DNA of 64,000 nucleotides from Sphingobacterium pedocola (GCF_015209965.1 NZ_MU158689.1:124001-188000), one strand, 5' to 3'. Counted from the first letter of the stretch, positions 27,696 to 37,022 are shown. Made by a program: numbers and translations. Notes: generated by a model from the letters alone, not told the origin.

Positions 27696-28904
27696 ATGAC
27701 AGAACAACAAAAACAATTGGTCAAATCTACGGTACCTATTCTGAGAGAACACGGTGTATCGCTGACCACACATTTTTACAACCGCATGTTTGAGCACAAC
27801 CCAGAACTGAAGCATGTATTCAATATGGGCAACCAACAAAACAAGAAGCAGCAGACCGCATTGGCTATGGCTGTTTTGGCCTATGCAGAGCACATCGAAA
27901 ACCCGGCTGTGTTGATGCCTGTAATCAATAATATAGGTCATAAGCATACCAGTCTGGATATTAGACCGGAGCATTATGCTATAGTTGGCAAACATTTGAT
28001 TGCCTCAATCGGCGAGGTGCTGGGCGGTGCAGCGAACAGTGAGTTGCTGGAAGCATGGGCACTAGCTTACCAGCAGTTAGCTGATATCATGTCGGGGCAT
28101 GAACAAAAGATTTATGGTCAGCAAACGGCGAAGACGGGCGGCTGGGCAGGCTGGCGACCCTTCGTTGTTAAACAAAAGATCAAAGAATCCGAAGAGATTA
28201 CCTCGTTCTACCTCTATCCCTCGGATGGTGGTGCGGTTGCCGACTTCCATCCAGGGCAATACCTAAGCTTGCGGATATTCCTTCCCGAACTGAACTTACT
28301 ACAACCGCGACAGTACAGTATTTCTTGTGCACCTAACGGTATATACTACCGCATATCGGTGAAACGCGAATCGGGTACTGAGCATCCCGATGGGATGATC
28401 AGCAACCGTCTGCATACTTATATCCAGGAGGGGGATCTTATCGATATTTCTGCGCCGGCAGGCACATTTGTGTTAGACGAGCACGCCGAAAGTCCCAAAG
28501 TGTTGATCAGTGGAGGTGTAGGTCAAACGCCGCTGTTATCTATGCTAGAAGAATTGATCGCCAAAGGTGATGAGATGAAGACGCCGATCACATGGGTACA
28601 CGGCTGCAGGAATGAAGGTGTGCATGCTTTTAAAGACAGGCTTGTTGAACTGGAACAAAATTGTACATTTCTAAAAAAGCATATTTTTTACGATAGCCCA
28701 GCGGAAACGACTGCAGATCAGCATAAGGGATGGGTAGAGTTGGCAATGATTGCGGACGATATTCTTCAGGATAATGCCGATTACTACATTTGTGGCCCAG
28801 CACCTTTTATTTCGAAGCATCATAATTTCTTGTTGGGAAAAGGTGTTCCAAAAGAAAAGATCCGTTTTGAAGAATTTGGTCCAGCTTCTTTACAGGTAGG
28901 TTGA
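27696..28904 (+). CDS. hmp: Flavohemoglobin (nitric oxide dioxygenase)
   Basis: 402 aa, the normal length. Globin domain residues 1-140 have Tyr28 (HFYNRMF) on the distal side and His84 (KHTSLDI) as proximal haem ligand. An FAD-binding domain follows (RQYSISCAPN) and then an NAD(P)-binding domain (KVLISGGVGQTPLLSMLEEL, YICGPAPF). It converts NO to nitrate using O2 and NADH in the cytoplasm. Its start is only 15 nt from an operator shared with the rrf2 unit, so derepression by NO is likely. Confidence 0.95.
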   Translation: MTEQQKQLVKSTVPILREHGVSLTTHFYNRMFEHNPELKHVFNMGNQQNKKQQTALAMAVLAYAEHIENPAVLMPVINNIGHKHTSLDIRPEHYAIVGKHLIASIGEVLGGAANSELLEAWALAYQQLADIMSGHEQKIYGQQTAKTGGWAGWRPFVVKQKIKESEEITSFYLYPSDGGAVADFHPGQYLSLRIFLPELNLLQPRQYSISCAPNGIYYRISVKRESGTEHPDGMISNRLHTYIQEGDLIDISAPAGTFVLDEHAESPKVLISGGVGQTPLLSMLEELIAKGDEMKTPITWVHGCRNEGVHAFKDRLVELEQNCTFLKKHIFYDSPAETTADQHKGWVELAMIADDILQDNADYYICGPAPFISKHHNFLLGKGVPKEKIRFEEFGPASLQVG

Positions 28905-28927
28905 TTTAATTAGGTGTGATACATAAT

Positions 28928-28965
28928 CCACGCGCCGGCGAAGATTTTTATACGCTGGCGCGTGG
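28928..28965. terminator. GC-rich hairpin between hmp and the lipoprotein gene
   Basis: A 13-bp stem CCACGCGCCGGCG (28928-28940) pairs with 28953-28965 with one G-T pair and a 12-nt loop. It lies between convergent genes. There is no long T-run, so efficiency is uncertain. Confidence 0.6.
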
Positions 28966-29001
28966 AAAAGTGGAATTTTTCCTACTGTTCTGTATTCTAT
29001 G

Positions 29002-31164
29002 TCAATTTCTTTTCAGTACTAATTTCATATAGTCGCCCTGAAATGTTTCGATAATTAGTTCGTCGGAGGTGAGCTTTAATATTTTGAAGTTCATTTCATC
29101 ACCTTCTATATCAATCACCAGCACATTATCGGGTCGCAGGGTATAGGAGCTCGAAGTGGTGTCATCGTAGTTTTCTTCGATAGGTGGTACAGTCGAACAG
29201 GCGGTCTGATAGCGATAAAATCCTTTTTCCCTAAAGTTGGCCGTATTGTTTTCCTTGAATTCCAGTTCGTACGCATCGGTCCGCTCTTCGATCTTGTCGT
29301 GATCTGTACAGTCGTGTTTCGTACTTTCTCGTGTATAGGCTACGTGGTAACCGAGCATCTGTCTTCCGCTTACATCGATGTCGCCGTCGTACCAGTCGTG
29401 GTATAGTTCGGTAGCTTTCCACTTGCCGATTATAGTGACACCCTGCGCCGTAAATACTAGCGGCGCGTTGCGTACCGGTGTGCCTGCTATTGTGTTAACC
29501 AGTACACTAACTTCTTGGTCTCCCGTGCTCCCCGGTGTCCATTCAGCGGAGGCGATGCCCTGTGCATTTGTTTTGCGCTGCGTGTTGCTAAGGCTGCCGC
29601 CACCACTTTTGATTTTCCATTCTACATCAACACCCGCCAGAATTTTCCCATTCTCGTCTGTAACTTTTATTTTCAGTGGCTCTTTGAGTTTCTGTCCCGG
29701 TGTTGTCGTTTGTTTGTCGCCACTTACCTTATCCAGTTGATGGGGACGTGGTCGCCCGTCGTAGGTAGCGTTGACGACGGTATGGATATCGATACCCAAG
29801 TCGGGCTCCTTGTAGGCCAGACGGAATGTGAGAGGCACGATCGTATCCACCTCCGTACTGCTGGCTTTGACCGATATCCCATCGTCGAGCGGTGTAACTT
29901 GAATGTTGATCCGGCTATCGGACACGGCTTCAACACGAAGTAAGGAGCCGGGAGAAGTCCGGTTCTGTACCGGGGAACTAGCGGGTAGTCCGAGCGTGAA
30001 CTTTGTAAGTGAAGGCTTGGCACTAAACCAGGATGATACACCGTTCAGAAAATCGATTCCTTTATTATACAGGCCTCCCGCCTCTTCCATCCGGGAAATA
30101 AGACGGCTAAAGACCATATTGTTGCTATTCTTGTCGGCCGTGGTAAGCGTTTCGTATCCTACGGTTGGGCGTAATGCATAAAGGGTATCTTGAACGAAGG
30201 TGAGCCCAGCAGAATTCGAGGTGGTAGTAGACATGAGACGCATCTTGTTGCTGGCGGATGGCATAAATATGGTTATGGCTTTACCGTTATACCTGAACAT
30301 AACTGACTTATACTTTAAAAACTTGCTGAAGGAGTATAGGGAGGAGGCTAGTAAGGCTAAGCCGCCAACTTGCGTCCATCCGGTAGGGGCAGCGAATAGT
30401 TCCGCACCGACCACCAATGTGGAAAGTGAAAAGACGAGTAATGCGCCGGAAGCAAGGATGGCTTCTCGATATTCGGCCTGTGATTCGATCGATCCAGGGA
30501 CATCCAGCCAGGCAAAGGATGACGATTTTAGCAGACGACTCTGCAGCGAGGCACTGGATGAGGCGGAAAGCAATTTGTTACTTCCGGCTTGCGGACCGGC
30601 CTGTAGATTTTTCGTAATACCATTTAGGCAATAGGCCAAAGCTATCTTCTCGCTCGGAGGCAGCTCGGCATACTTTTTATGAAAGGCTTCCATTAAAAGA
30701 TTCATGTTGGTCTTTAATGTTGCATCTTCTTCGTGTAGACTCGTGATAAGCGTCTCCAAGGTATTGCTAAAACTGCTCACGGCCGGCGTGGGATCTGTAA
30801 TGGCTTGATAGGTGTCTACCGTGAATATCGATTCTTTCAGCCCGGCTTCGCTCAGGTTCAGGTTTACTTTACCGGGCGATACTACGGGCACCACGAAATA
30901 GGCAATGCTGTCGTTGAGACGGCTTAATTGCATGCTTTTATCACCAAGCTTACCTGTCCATAGGCTTTTATCTGCTTTGAAGCGGGCTTTCACTTGGATA
31001 ATGTCCCCAGGTGTTCCTGACATGGGCGTAAATACAGCATTTTCGGAGCCGACAATTGGTGTTTCTTCGTCTGGCTTGTCATCGATCGCGTCGTTGCTCT
31101 GTTTTTTGCACGATGTCGGAAGGACAATCAGCAAAAATATAAGATAAAAAAAGATATTTTTCAT
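29002..31164 (-). CDS. Large multidomain lipoprotein with Ig-like and lipocalin-like domains
   Basis: 720 aa. The lipobox is VLPTSC (Cys19). An IPT/TIG-like sandwich (FTPMSGTPGDIIQVKARF) spans about 45-115. A helical middle (120-330) includes a hydrophobic stretch (GALLVFSLSTLVVGAEL). A Big-1-like Ig domain (about 505-590; ITDENGK-type start, GVDVEWKIKSGGGSLS) is followed by a C-terminal lipocalin-like domain (about 595-720, beginning IIGKWKATELYHDW). No enzyme motif is visible. It is probably a cell-envelope protein of unknown role. A -7 match on the minus strand (TAATTTTG) lies at 31217-31224. A short fragment matching its C-terminus occurs at 34627. Confidence 0.75.
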   Translation of the reverse strand: MKNIFFYLIFLLIVLPTSCKKQSNDAIDDKPDEETPIVGSENAVFTPMSGTPGDIIQVKARFKADKSLWTGKLGDKSMQLSRLNDSIAYFVVPVVSPGKVNLNLSEAGLKESIFTVDTYQAITDPTPAVSSFSNTLETLITSLHEEDATLKTNMNLLMEAFHKKYAELPPSEKIALAYCLNGITKNLQAGPQAGSNKLLSASSSASLQSRLLKSSSFAWLDVPGSIESQAEYREAILASGALLVFSLSTLVVGAELFAAPTGWTQVGGLALLASSLYSFSKFLKYKSVMFRYNGKAITIFMPSASNKMRLMSTTTSNSAGLTFVQDTLYALRPTVGYETLTTADKNSNNMVFSRLISRMEEAGGLYNKGIDFLNGVSSWFSAKPSLTKFTLGLPASSPVQNRTSPGSLLRVEAVSDSRINIQVTPLDDGISVKASSTEVDTIVPLTFRLAYKEPDLGIDIHTVVNATYDGRPRPHQLDKVSGDKQTTTPGQKLKEPLKIKVTDENGKILAGVDVEWKIKSGGGSLSNTQRKTNAQGIASAEWTPGSTGDQEVSVLVNTIAGTPVRNAPLVFTAQGVTIIGKWKATELYHDWYDGDIDVSGRQMLGYHVAYTRESTKHDCTDHDKIEERTDAYELEFKENNTANFREKGFYRYQTACSTVPPIEENYDDTTSSSYTLRPDNVLVIDIEGDEMNFKILKLTSDELIIETFQGDYMKLVLKRN

Positions 31165-31304
31165 ATGCGTGAATGGTTAGTGATCCTCTTATTCATATCC
31201 TGGTTGTTTATGCCATCAAAATTAGAGAGAAACTTTCTAATGGAAAATACCACGTTTGGGGTATTTTACGGTTATAATTCACTAACCAAAAGCGCATGAA
31301 CGGG

Positions 31305-32060
31305 CTAAACCCACCCTTCCCGTATGGATTTGACCAAAAGTTCCTGAACGCTGTTACACCCCGACTTCCGAAAAATATTTTTGCGGTGGGTTTTGACCGT
31401 CAGAAGGCTTCGGTTCAGCTCGTCTGCAATATCTTGGCTTTTCAGTCCTTGCACGATATAATGCAATATTTCCAATTCCCTTTTTGTAAATAGGGGAGAA
31501 GAGAAGTGAAAACTATCGTGTAGGTGAACATTGTAGTAAGAGGGTGCGCCCTGCATCCCGATAAAAGATAATTTTGGAATACCCTGGATATTTAGATGTG
31601 TTAAATCGGTAAAAATTCCCAAAGTTCGAACGCCTCCTTCCGGGAAGTAAAACAGTGGGACGACCTGTTGCTGCATACGTTTATAGCTTTTGTCTTTGAT
31701 CTGTAGACGATAGTCGTATGCAAACTTGTATTTGAAAAATAGATCTGGAGCCAAGCCCGAAAAGAATCGAACGGCACTCTGCTCGTAGTGATAATAGTAT
31801 GGTAAATCATCAGGATGTATGCTGTCTAGCACCATTTGCAACTGGAATTCTTCGGGAGCATATCCCAATATTTTTTCCACATTCGGATTTACGTATTCCA
31901 TTTCCGCGGTACGCGTATTGAAGATCACGTAGAAATATTCACCAAAATGAAACACGTCCATATAGCGGTTGATGATCTCTTTTTGTGAAAGGTCTAATTG
32001 CTCGCTGACCGCAGTCGGAATGTTTTCCCAGATATCTCTCAATTTATCAACTCTATCCAT
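31305..32060 (-). CDS. PAS-domain LuxR/GerE-type transcriptional regulator
   Basis: 251 aa. A PAS domain covers about 35-160 (MEYVNPNVEKILGYAPEEF, then IHPDDLPYY). The C-terminal GerE helix-turn-helix is FTKRELEILHYIVQGLKSQDIADEL followed by LTVKTHRKNIFRKSG. There is no receiver domain, so it is probably a one-component sensor regulator. It is transcribed in the same direction as the lipoprotein gene downstream, with a 140-bp gap, and may control it. Confidence 0.88.
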   Translation of the reverse strand: MDRVDKLRDIWENIPTAVSEQLDLSQKEIINRYMDVFHFGEYFYVIFNTRTAEMEYVNPNVEKILGYAPEEFQLQMVLDSIHPDDLPYYYHYEQSAVRFFSGLAPDLFFKYKFAYDYRLQIKDKSYKRMQQQVVPLFYFPEGGVRTLGIFTDLTHLNIQGIPKLSFIGMQGAPSYYNVHLHDSFHFSSPLFTKRELEILHYIVQGLKSQDIADELNRSLLTVKTHRKNIFRKSGCNSVQELLVKSIREGWV

Positions 32061-32168
32061 TTATCAGGTTTAAATTAGCGCAACAAATACATGTACGTAG
32101 CTATTTTTAATAAATATATAGAAATTATTTAAGAACTAGCGGGCGGCTTACTCTTTTTGATCCCCCCG

Positions 32169-32927
32169 TTATCTGTCTCTCTCGTTTAGTAAATTGGTAT
32201 AGGTCTTGAAGTATTTGAGAATGACATACAGCAGCCCTATCAGTAGACACGATGCCAAAAGTGTGTAATCGAAATACACTTTCCCTTCTTTTAGCTCTCC
32301 AAGTATATCGAAGAAAGCGAAAATTAAAAAGGTAGCTGCTAATCCGTTTTTTTCTTTTTTTAATACCTTCTTCCAGCTAAAGGCAAATTGCGGCTTTACA
32401 AATTTTTTGAGATTAAATATAGGAATAAATGCTGGTACGCGGTTGGCCCATTCCATATAGGTAATGCCAAATTTACTTCTCAAAAACTGCTCTTCAGCAA
32501 ACATTATTCGCTCGTAATAAATCCAGTAAGCAAGCACGAATGTGATCAGAAACCAAAAATTAGCGATTAATAAAGCGACTCCCAACCACATAAAAAAGTT
32601 TCCAAGATATAAGGGATGGCTCACCAGGGAATAAATACCTGTGGTATTTAGACTATCCGCTATTTGCGCTTTTGTATTTCTGCCCGAGGTGTTTGCGGGT
32701 GTATGTCCGACCGTATAAACTCGAATAGCCAGACCAAGAAGACTTATTAATAAGCATACTCTTCCATAGTATATTTCGTAACGGTTTTCTGCTAAAAAAA
32801 ATATTTCCGGATAGATTTCCGTTCTGAGATATAGTATAATACCAATCAGCAGTATAATAAGGGGGAGTATACTGCGGTACCGAAAAAGCCAATTGCCCTG
32901 TTTCTCAAATTCTTCCTGAAGAGCCAT
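32169..32927 (-). CDS. Isoprenylcysteine/phospholipid methyltransferase-like membrane protein
   Basis: 252 aa from the ATG at 32927; an upstream in-frame ATG at 33005 adds 26 residues that do not look like the family. It has five or six hydrophobic segments. The motif GIYSLVSHPLYLGNFFMWLG and EEQFLRSKFGITYMEW are diagnostic of the ICMT/PEMT-type S-adenosylmethionine-dependent fold. A final two-helix extension follows residue 190. The methyl acceptor is unknown. Confidence 0.75.
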   Translation of the reverse strand: MALQEEFEKQGNWLFRYRSILPLIILLIGIILYLRTEIYPEIFFLAENRYEIYYGRVCLLISLLGLAIRVYTVGHTPANTSGRNTKAQIADSLNTTGIYSLVSHPLYLGNFFMWLGVALLIANFWFLITFVLAYWIYYERIMFAEEQFLRSKFGITYMEWANRVPAFIPIFNLKKFVKPQFAFSWKKVLKKEKNGLAATFLIFAFFDILGELKEGKVYFDYTLLASCLLIGLLYVILKYFKTYTNLLNERDR

Positions 32928-33096
32928 ATAAATTTGTTTTAATTCAATGGAATTAAGAATACAATGATCCGATAGGTTAACAACTGAGAATGCTCGAAAG
33001 TTCATTTTCGAGCCAAGTTCTTAGGCAATGCATTGCACGAATGCTCGCGCTAGAAAGAGTATTTAGTACGTATTCTCGAGGGTTAGCACAAAAAAA

Positions 33097-33129
33097 GGCT
33101 GCTCCGGTTTTTTTTTATCCGAAGCAGCC
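33097..33129 (-). terminator. Terminator of the minus-strand gene fragment at 33156
   Basis: An 11-bp stem with one mismatch (33097-33107 with 33119-33129). On the minus strand it is followed by a run of T (complement of the A-run at 33090-33096). Confidence 0.75.
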
Positions 33130-33155
33130 CTTTTATGTGTCGAACGGGGTGCGCC

Positions 33156-33413
33156 TTATCTACGTTTAAATGTGGTCGTCGATTCGTAGGTATTGCTGCC
33201 ACTTACTTCCTTTTGGTGCAAGATTAAATTGCCACCATTAAAGGAAAACGTGAAATCTGCATCATCTCTATCCGATTCAGGATTGGTGGACGTTATTTCG
33301 AGCTTATTTCCGTTTATTTTATACGTAAAATTTTCTCTTTCCCAGATTTTACTTTCCGTCAAATACTCTTCCAGCGTAATGTGTTGGTCATAGAAGGTGC
33401 TCTTTTTACACAC
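33156..33413 (-). pseudogene. C-terminal fragment of a lipocalin-like protein
   Basis: 85 codons beginning with GTG. The frame stays open about 33 nt further upstream without an ATG, then meets a stop. The sequence (ENFTYKINGNKLEITS, FTFSFNGGNLILHQKE, STTTFKRR) looks like the beta-rich second half of a lipocalin-like domain, as at the end of the 720-aa lipoprotein nearby. The expected signal peptide and N-terminal strands are missing. It has its own terminator downstream, so it probably derives from a once complete gene. A small functional protein starting at GTG cannot be excluded. Confidence 0.45.
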
Positions 33414-33506
33414 CTTCTTTCCGAATCGGCTGGAATATCGGTATTATTTTATTTTCTGTAAGGGTATCTTCGTCATGGGTTGTCTTTATATAAAACAAAA
33501 GAAGAA

Positions 33507-34463
33507 ATGAAATTAAACACAATCTGCATTAAGGCCTTGGTTATTTTAACCCTTGTAAATTTTTCCTTCCCAAGCTTCGCGCAAGAGGAAAAGAAGTCGT
33601 CTATACATATAGGGTTACTATATCCCTTAAGTAATCACGGAATTCATGCGAAGAACTATTCCAATGTATTCTCGCTGCACGGTATTGCGGGCGTATCTAA
33701 GCGTGAACATGGTATAGCATTGGCTGGCTTTGCCAATATTGTCAAAGAAGAAGCTAGTGGAGTGCAAATAGGCGGTTTTGCCAATGTCATTAAAGAGGAC
33801 GCTAGTGGGGTGCAAATAGCTGGTTTTACAAACGTGTACAAAAAGGGCAATGGTTTTCAATTAGCAGGATTCGCTAATCTGGCTACAGGCGATGTGAAGG
33901 GTATGCAATTGGCGGGCTTTATGAATAAAGCGGCTAAGGTTCGCGGCGTGCAATTTGCAGCGTTTATGAATATAGCGGATAGTAGCGATTATCCGATCGG
34001 TATTGTTAACCTTGTTAAAAATGGTACGAAGGCCATCGGTCTTAGCTTTGATGAAGATCAGACAGTTCTCGCTACATTTCGCTCAGGGGGACGAGTAATG
34101 TATGGTATCCTGGGCCTGGGTTACAACCTGCAAAATGAGAAACAACGCTATGCGCTGGAGGCGGGTTTGGGGGCACATCTTTTAACAAAAAGGGCTTTTA
34201 CTTTAAATACCGAAGTAACTAGTACCTACTTGTTTGATTTTCATGATGGAACCTATCACAAAAGCTCGATCCGGATTCTTCCGGCGTATAAGATCTCCAA
34301 ACGGATTGAAATCTATGCGGGACCCTCCATAAACCATATTTTTACAAATACCAGTAAAGGTAGAGAAATGATCCGTAATAATCTCTGGGAAAAAAGTTTA
34401 GAACCAGGTGAAGTTAATGCAATAAATATCGGTGTAATGGGTGGTATCCAGGTTTATTTCTAA
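33507..34463 (+). CDS. Secreted surface-repeat protein (LA_2272-type repeats)
   Basis: 318 aa from the ATG at 33507, which has AAGAAGA just upstream; the frame opens 27 nt earlier at a TTG. The signal peptide ends at PSFAQ. Residues about 75-175 consist of six or so repeats of about 18-20 residues with the core GVQIAGFANV, alternating as IGGFANV, IAGFTNV, LAGFANL, LAGFMNK and FAAFMNI. The rest is beta-rich and ends in a barrel-like aromatic residue (IQVYF). This fits the surface repeat proteins first named in Leptospira and common in Bacteroidota. Function is unknown. Confidence 0.7.
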   Translation: MKLNTICIKALVILTLVNFSFPSFAQEEKKSSIHIGLLYPLSNHGIHAKNYSNVFSLHGIAGVSKREHGIALAGFANIVKEEASGVQIGGFANVIKEDASGVQIAGFTNVYKKGNGFQLAGFANLATGDVKGMQLAGFMNKAAKVRGVQFAAFMNIADSSDYPIGIVNLVKNGTKAIGLSFDEDQTVLATFRSGGRVMYGILGLGYNLQNEKQRYALEAGLGAHLLTKRAFTLNTEVTSTYLFDFHDGTYHKSSIRILPAYKISKRIEIYAGPSINHIFTNTSKGREMIRNNLWEKSLEPGEVNAINIGVMGGIQVYF

Positions 34464-34574
34464 CCATCCGTATCGGGTAGGCCTGCACAGTGATGTCATA
34501 CCATTATTTTGTTGCAAAGGGTATAACGAGGCAGATTTGATAGAGACGGGGGTGGTAGCGGATTACGCAACTAG

Positions 34575-34604
34575 GCGCGAGCACTGCTTTACTGGTGCTC
34601 GCGC
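34575..34604. terminator. GC-rich hairpin, probable terminator
   Basis: GCGCGAGCAC (34575-34584) pairs perfectly with 34595-34604, with a 10-nt loop. It lies between the plus-strand surface-repeat gene and the minus-strand remnant. Confidence 0.55.
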
Positions 34605-34626
34605 AATAGGTTGTCGTATTTTCTTG

Positions 34627-34677
34627 TTAGTTTCGGTTGAGTACTAATTTCATGTAGTCGTCCTGATATGCAAATCG
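34627..34677 (-). pseudogene. Remnant C-terminus homologous to the 720-aa lipoprotein
   Basis: The last 16 codons read RFAYQDDYMKLVLNRN followed by a stop. The lipoprotein at 29002 ends FQGDYMKLVLKRN. Upstream the frame is broken by stops, so only the tail and its terminator-like hairpin survive. Confidence 0.55.
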
Positions 34678-35222
34678 CCTCTCGTGCAAATGGCCGCATA
34701 TGCGTAACGGTGCTTATGCTTTGAGAAGCATCTTCTTTAAGGCGGTATTTCTTTTCAGTAAAAAAGCTATCTTCGTTGTTGGAATGCGAAACGTAATTTC
34801 TATATTTCCGCTATAAATAAATTCTCATTGACCGAGGAGAACCGACCGTAGGGAGCTCACCGTAGGTGAACCGATAAACCGCTTAGCGCTCATTCATGCC
34901 ACTAAAGATGATCATTAATGAACTTAAGCGAAGCGTTCTTGAATGCGGAAAACAGACACATCATGAAAAATAATTTGGCTTTATATGTAACGCGATTATA
35001 CTTGCATATAAAGCCAAATTTATCTAAGTTTGTCGTGTTAACTCTCGCACGCTTCTGATTCAAGTGCATCTTGCGAGGTTTTTTGCTAAATTATGAGGTA
35101 TTCCAAAAAAGTCCGCCCCCCTTTGCGATAATATGTAGCTACCGATAAGGCTTACTGTTATTTCTGCTTATCCTGTAGGAGGCAAGTGCCGCGTTGACAG
35201 GAAGAGGACGATAACATTAACT

Positions 35223-35837
35223 ATGGAAAAATTAATTGCAAAATATCCTAATGGAGGAAAGGAAATGATCTACTTCTTTGAAAAGATCTATCCGATTTCT
35301 CAGCCAGCAATGGAGTTTGTGATGGCCAATACGTCGTATGTCAACGTTAAGAAGGGAAAATATATCAGAGAACCGACGGACGGAGAAGAGATGGTTTACT
35401 TTGTGGTCAGTGGGCTTCTGCGTGGCTTTTTAAAGACAGATGATGTCGAGATAACAACTTGGATCAACGAGGAATATAATATGATTGGAAGCATTCGTAG
35501 TATGGGACTCGATGTAGAAACAGGGGAGTATATACAGGCCTTGGAAGACACCCTGCTGATTGCGTTTAAACGATCTTGTTTGGATGAACTTTATGATCGC
35601 TTTTCGGAAACCAATATTATTGGCCGTAAAGTACTTGAAGTATATTATCGCGATGCGGAAGAGCGCGCCTACCTTTGCCGGCTACCCTCTGCCGAGAAAC
35701 GCTACCGGAGGCTCGCTGAAACGCGCAACACACTATTTGGGCGCGTAGCCCTTAGACACCTCGCTTCTTATCTGGGGATGAAGAAAGAAACACTCTGCCG
35801 TATCCGTGCTAAATATATCCCTGCCACTGGGAAATAG
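35223..35837 (+). CDS. Crp/Fnr-family transcriptional regulator
   Basis: 204 aa. The N-terminal 120 residues form a cyclic-nucleotide-binding-type barrel (VKKGKYIREPTDGEEMVYFVVSGLLRGF). The C-terminal part has a helix-turn-helix, RVALRHLASYLGMKKETLCRIR. There are no Fnr-type cysteine clusters. This is the Bacteroidota-type Crp branch whose ligand is usually unknown. It stands alone, with 385 bp or more to neighbours on either side apart from remnants. Confidence 0.85.
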   Translation: MEKLIAKYPNGGKEMIYFFEKIYPISQPAMEFVMANTSYVNVKKGKYIREPTDGEEMVYFVVSGLLRGFLKTDDVEITTWINEEYNMIGSIRSMGLDVETGEYIQALEDTLLIAFKRSCLDELYDRFSETNIIGRKVLEVYYRDAEERAYLCRLPSAEKRYRRLAETRNTLFGRVALRHLASYLGMKKETLCRIRAKYIPATGK

Positions 35838-36127
35838 GGTTCTCCTGAAGGTTAATGTGTTTTTTTATTTAAATGAGCTGAGATGAAGAGTGCCGACGTA
35901 GCTATGGACTTCCGCTAGCGCACGACTTCCTTTTATTTTCCTTGATCTGCACAAGCGCATGGATGCATGCTACGCTCACACTATTATTTGATCGCTGAAA
36001 TATTTTTTATTTTTTTTTACTTGGGGGGTAACAAATCGAAAGAGGTGTTGATATCCCTATGAATGCACAAGCAGACGGCGGATTCCGAAAAGCCAAATGA
36101 GTAGGGAAACTAAAAATAAATGAAACT

Positions 36128-36955
36128 ATGAAAACTTTACAAAATTTAATCCTAATCGCTTTATTAAGCACCTTTACGTTAACATCTTGTCAGAAAGATG
36201 AAATCCCAGGTTCTAAAGTGGAGGAACGCGAAATTTCGACCAAGCAGATGCAAAATGGAAAAAATCCATATGACGAGCAAGGTGTGCTGCACAATGCTTT
36301 CCTGGATCACTTTATCGCAAAGGCGGATGGGAAAAAGGAAATGAACCCAGATAAGATGTTAAGCATTTATGCAAGCTTTTATGCCGCGAACAAAATGGAG
36401 TTTGGCGATGAGCAGATTGCGGGTTACCAAAAGCTTTTTAATGCTTATGGTGAGCTGAAAATAGGAAGACCTGTCCCTCCTTTTCCACTTAATTTTTGCC
36501 GGTTGTTTCCAGCGATTTGCGATATCCTAACCCCATCACCAACGTTTCCATTTGCGCTGCCCACAGGCCTCTTGAATGGACAAAATGGCGACAGCTCTAC
36601 CGAACGGACCTTGAAATTTATTGAGGCTGTGAAAATGACGGAAGCGAATATACTAGCTGATAAAGAACTGAGCGAAGATCACAAAAAGGTATTGTTGAAC
36701 CAACATGCTATTGCGCGTTATTCCGCTGGTTATTGGCACAATGTTTCCGCTATTCAGAAAGGAAAGAGTGGGTATTATGATGACTTCCAAGACGCAGATA
36801 TAGCAGCGCTTTGTCACGTTTGTGATGTGGTAGGTGCTGATGCCGCCGGTGCTGCGGTTGGTGCGTTAGTTGGAGGTGTCGGTGCGGGACCTGGAGCAGG
36901 TATCGCTAGTGGTGCCGCGGTACTGGAAAAAGCATGGAACTGGTTCTGGAATTAA
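36128..36955 (+). CDS. Lipoprotein of unknown function with a glycine/alanine-rich hydrophobic tail
   Basis: 275 aa; no family recognised. The lipobox is TLTSC (Cys21). The body is mostly helical and charged, with a Pro/Phe-rich insert (about 116-145, FPLNFCRLFPAICDI). The last 45 residues change character: after LCHVCDVVG comes a long Gly/Ala run (ADAAGAAVGALVGGVGAG) and then VLEKAWNWFWN. Such a tail resembles a glycine-zipper membrane helix or a class II bacteriocin-like peptide. It has its own terminator and no obvious operon partner. The isolation and tail could fit a secreted membrane-active protein, but this is speculation. Confidence 0.55.
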   Translation: MKTLQNLILIALLSTFTLTSCQKDEIPGSKVEEREISTKQMQNGKNPYDEQGVLHNAFLDHFIAKADGKKEMNPDKMLSIYASFYAANKMEFGDEQIAGYQKLFNAYGELKIGRPVPPFPLNFCRLFPAICDILTPSPTFPFALPTGLLNGQNGDSSTERTLKFIEAVKMTEANILADKELSEDHKKVLLNQHAIARYSAGYWHNVSAIQKGKSGYYDDFQDADIAALCHVCDVVGADAAGAAVGALVGGVGAGPGAGIASGAAVLEKAWNWFWN

Positions 36956-36980
36956 AATCTTACAACACAAATGACCAGGT

Positions 36981-37022
36981 ACAGCGGAGTTGATGAAATG
37001 TCAACTCCGCTGTCGTTTTTTT
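36981..37022 (+). terminator. Rho-independent terminator
   Basis: A 13-bp perfect stem (ACAGCGGAGTTGA, 36981-36993, with 37001-37013), a 7-nt loop and then a T-run (37016-37022). It ends the lipoprotein gene. Confidence 0.9.

Larger units (their letters stand above)
34464..35222. other. 759-bp gene-free stretch with a hairpin and a decayed gene end
   Basis: It holds a 10-bp perfect GC-rich stem (34575-34584 with 34595-34604) acting as a likely terminator for the gene ending at 34463, and the lipoprotein tail remnant at 34627-34677. From 34680 to 35222 I see only short disrupted frames and AT-rich DNA that should include the promoter of the Crp-type gene. Confidence 0.55.

Noticed and set aside
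31174..31288. 10-bp inverted repeat TGGTTAGTGA / TCACTAACCA, 95 nt apart, between the LuxR and lipoprotein genes
   Set aside because: Perfect but widely spaced. It could be two opposed half-sites of the LuxR-type protein, but there is no supporting promoter geometry.
33627..33860. Minus-strand ORFs of 64-77 codons with repeated TPLASSL-like units
   Set aside because: They are antisense shadows of the GVQIAGFANV repeats of the surface-repeat gene.
36060..36101. Tiny 13-codon ORF upstream of the lipoprotein gene, considered as a leader peptide
   Set aside because: No conserved counterpart elsewhere in the window and no associated hairpin.
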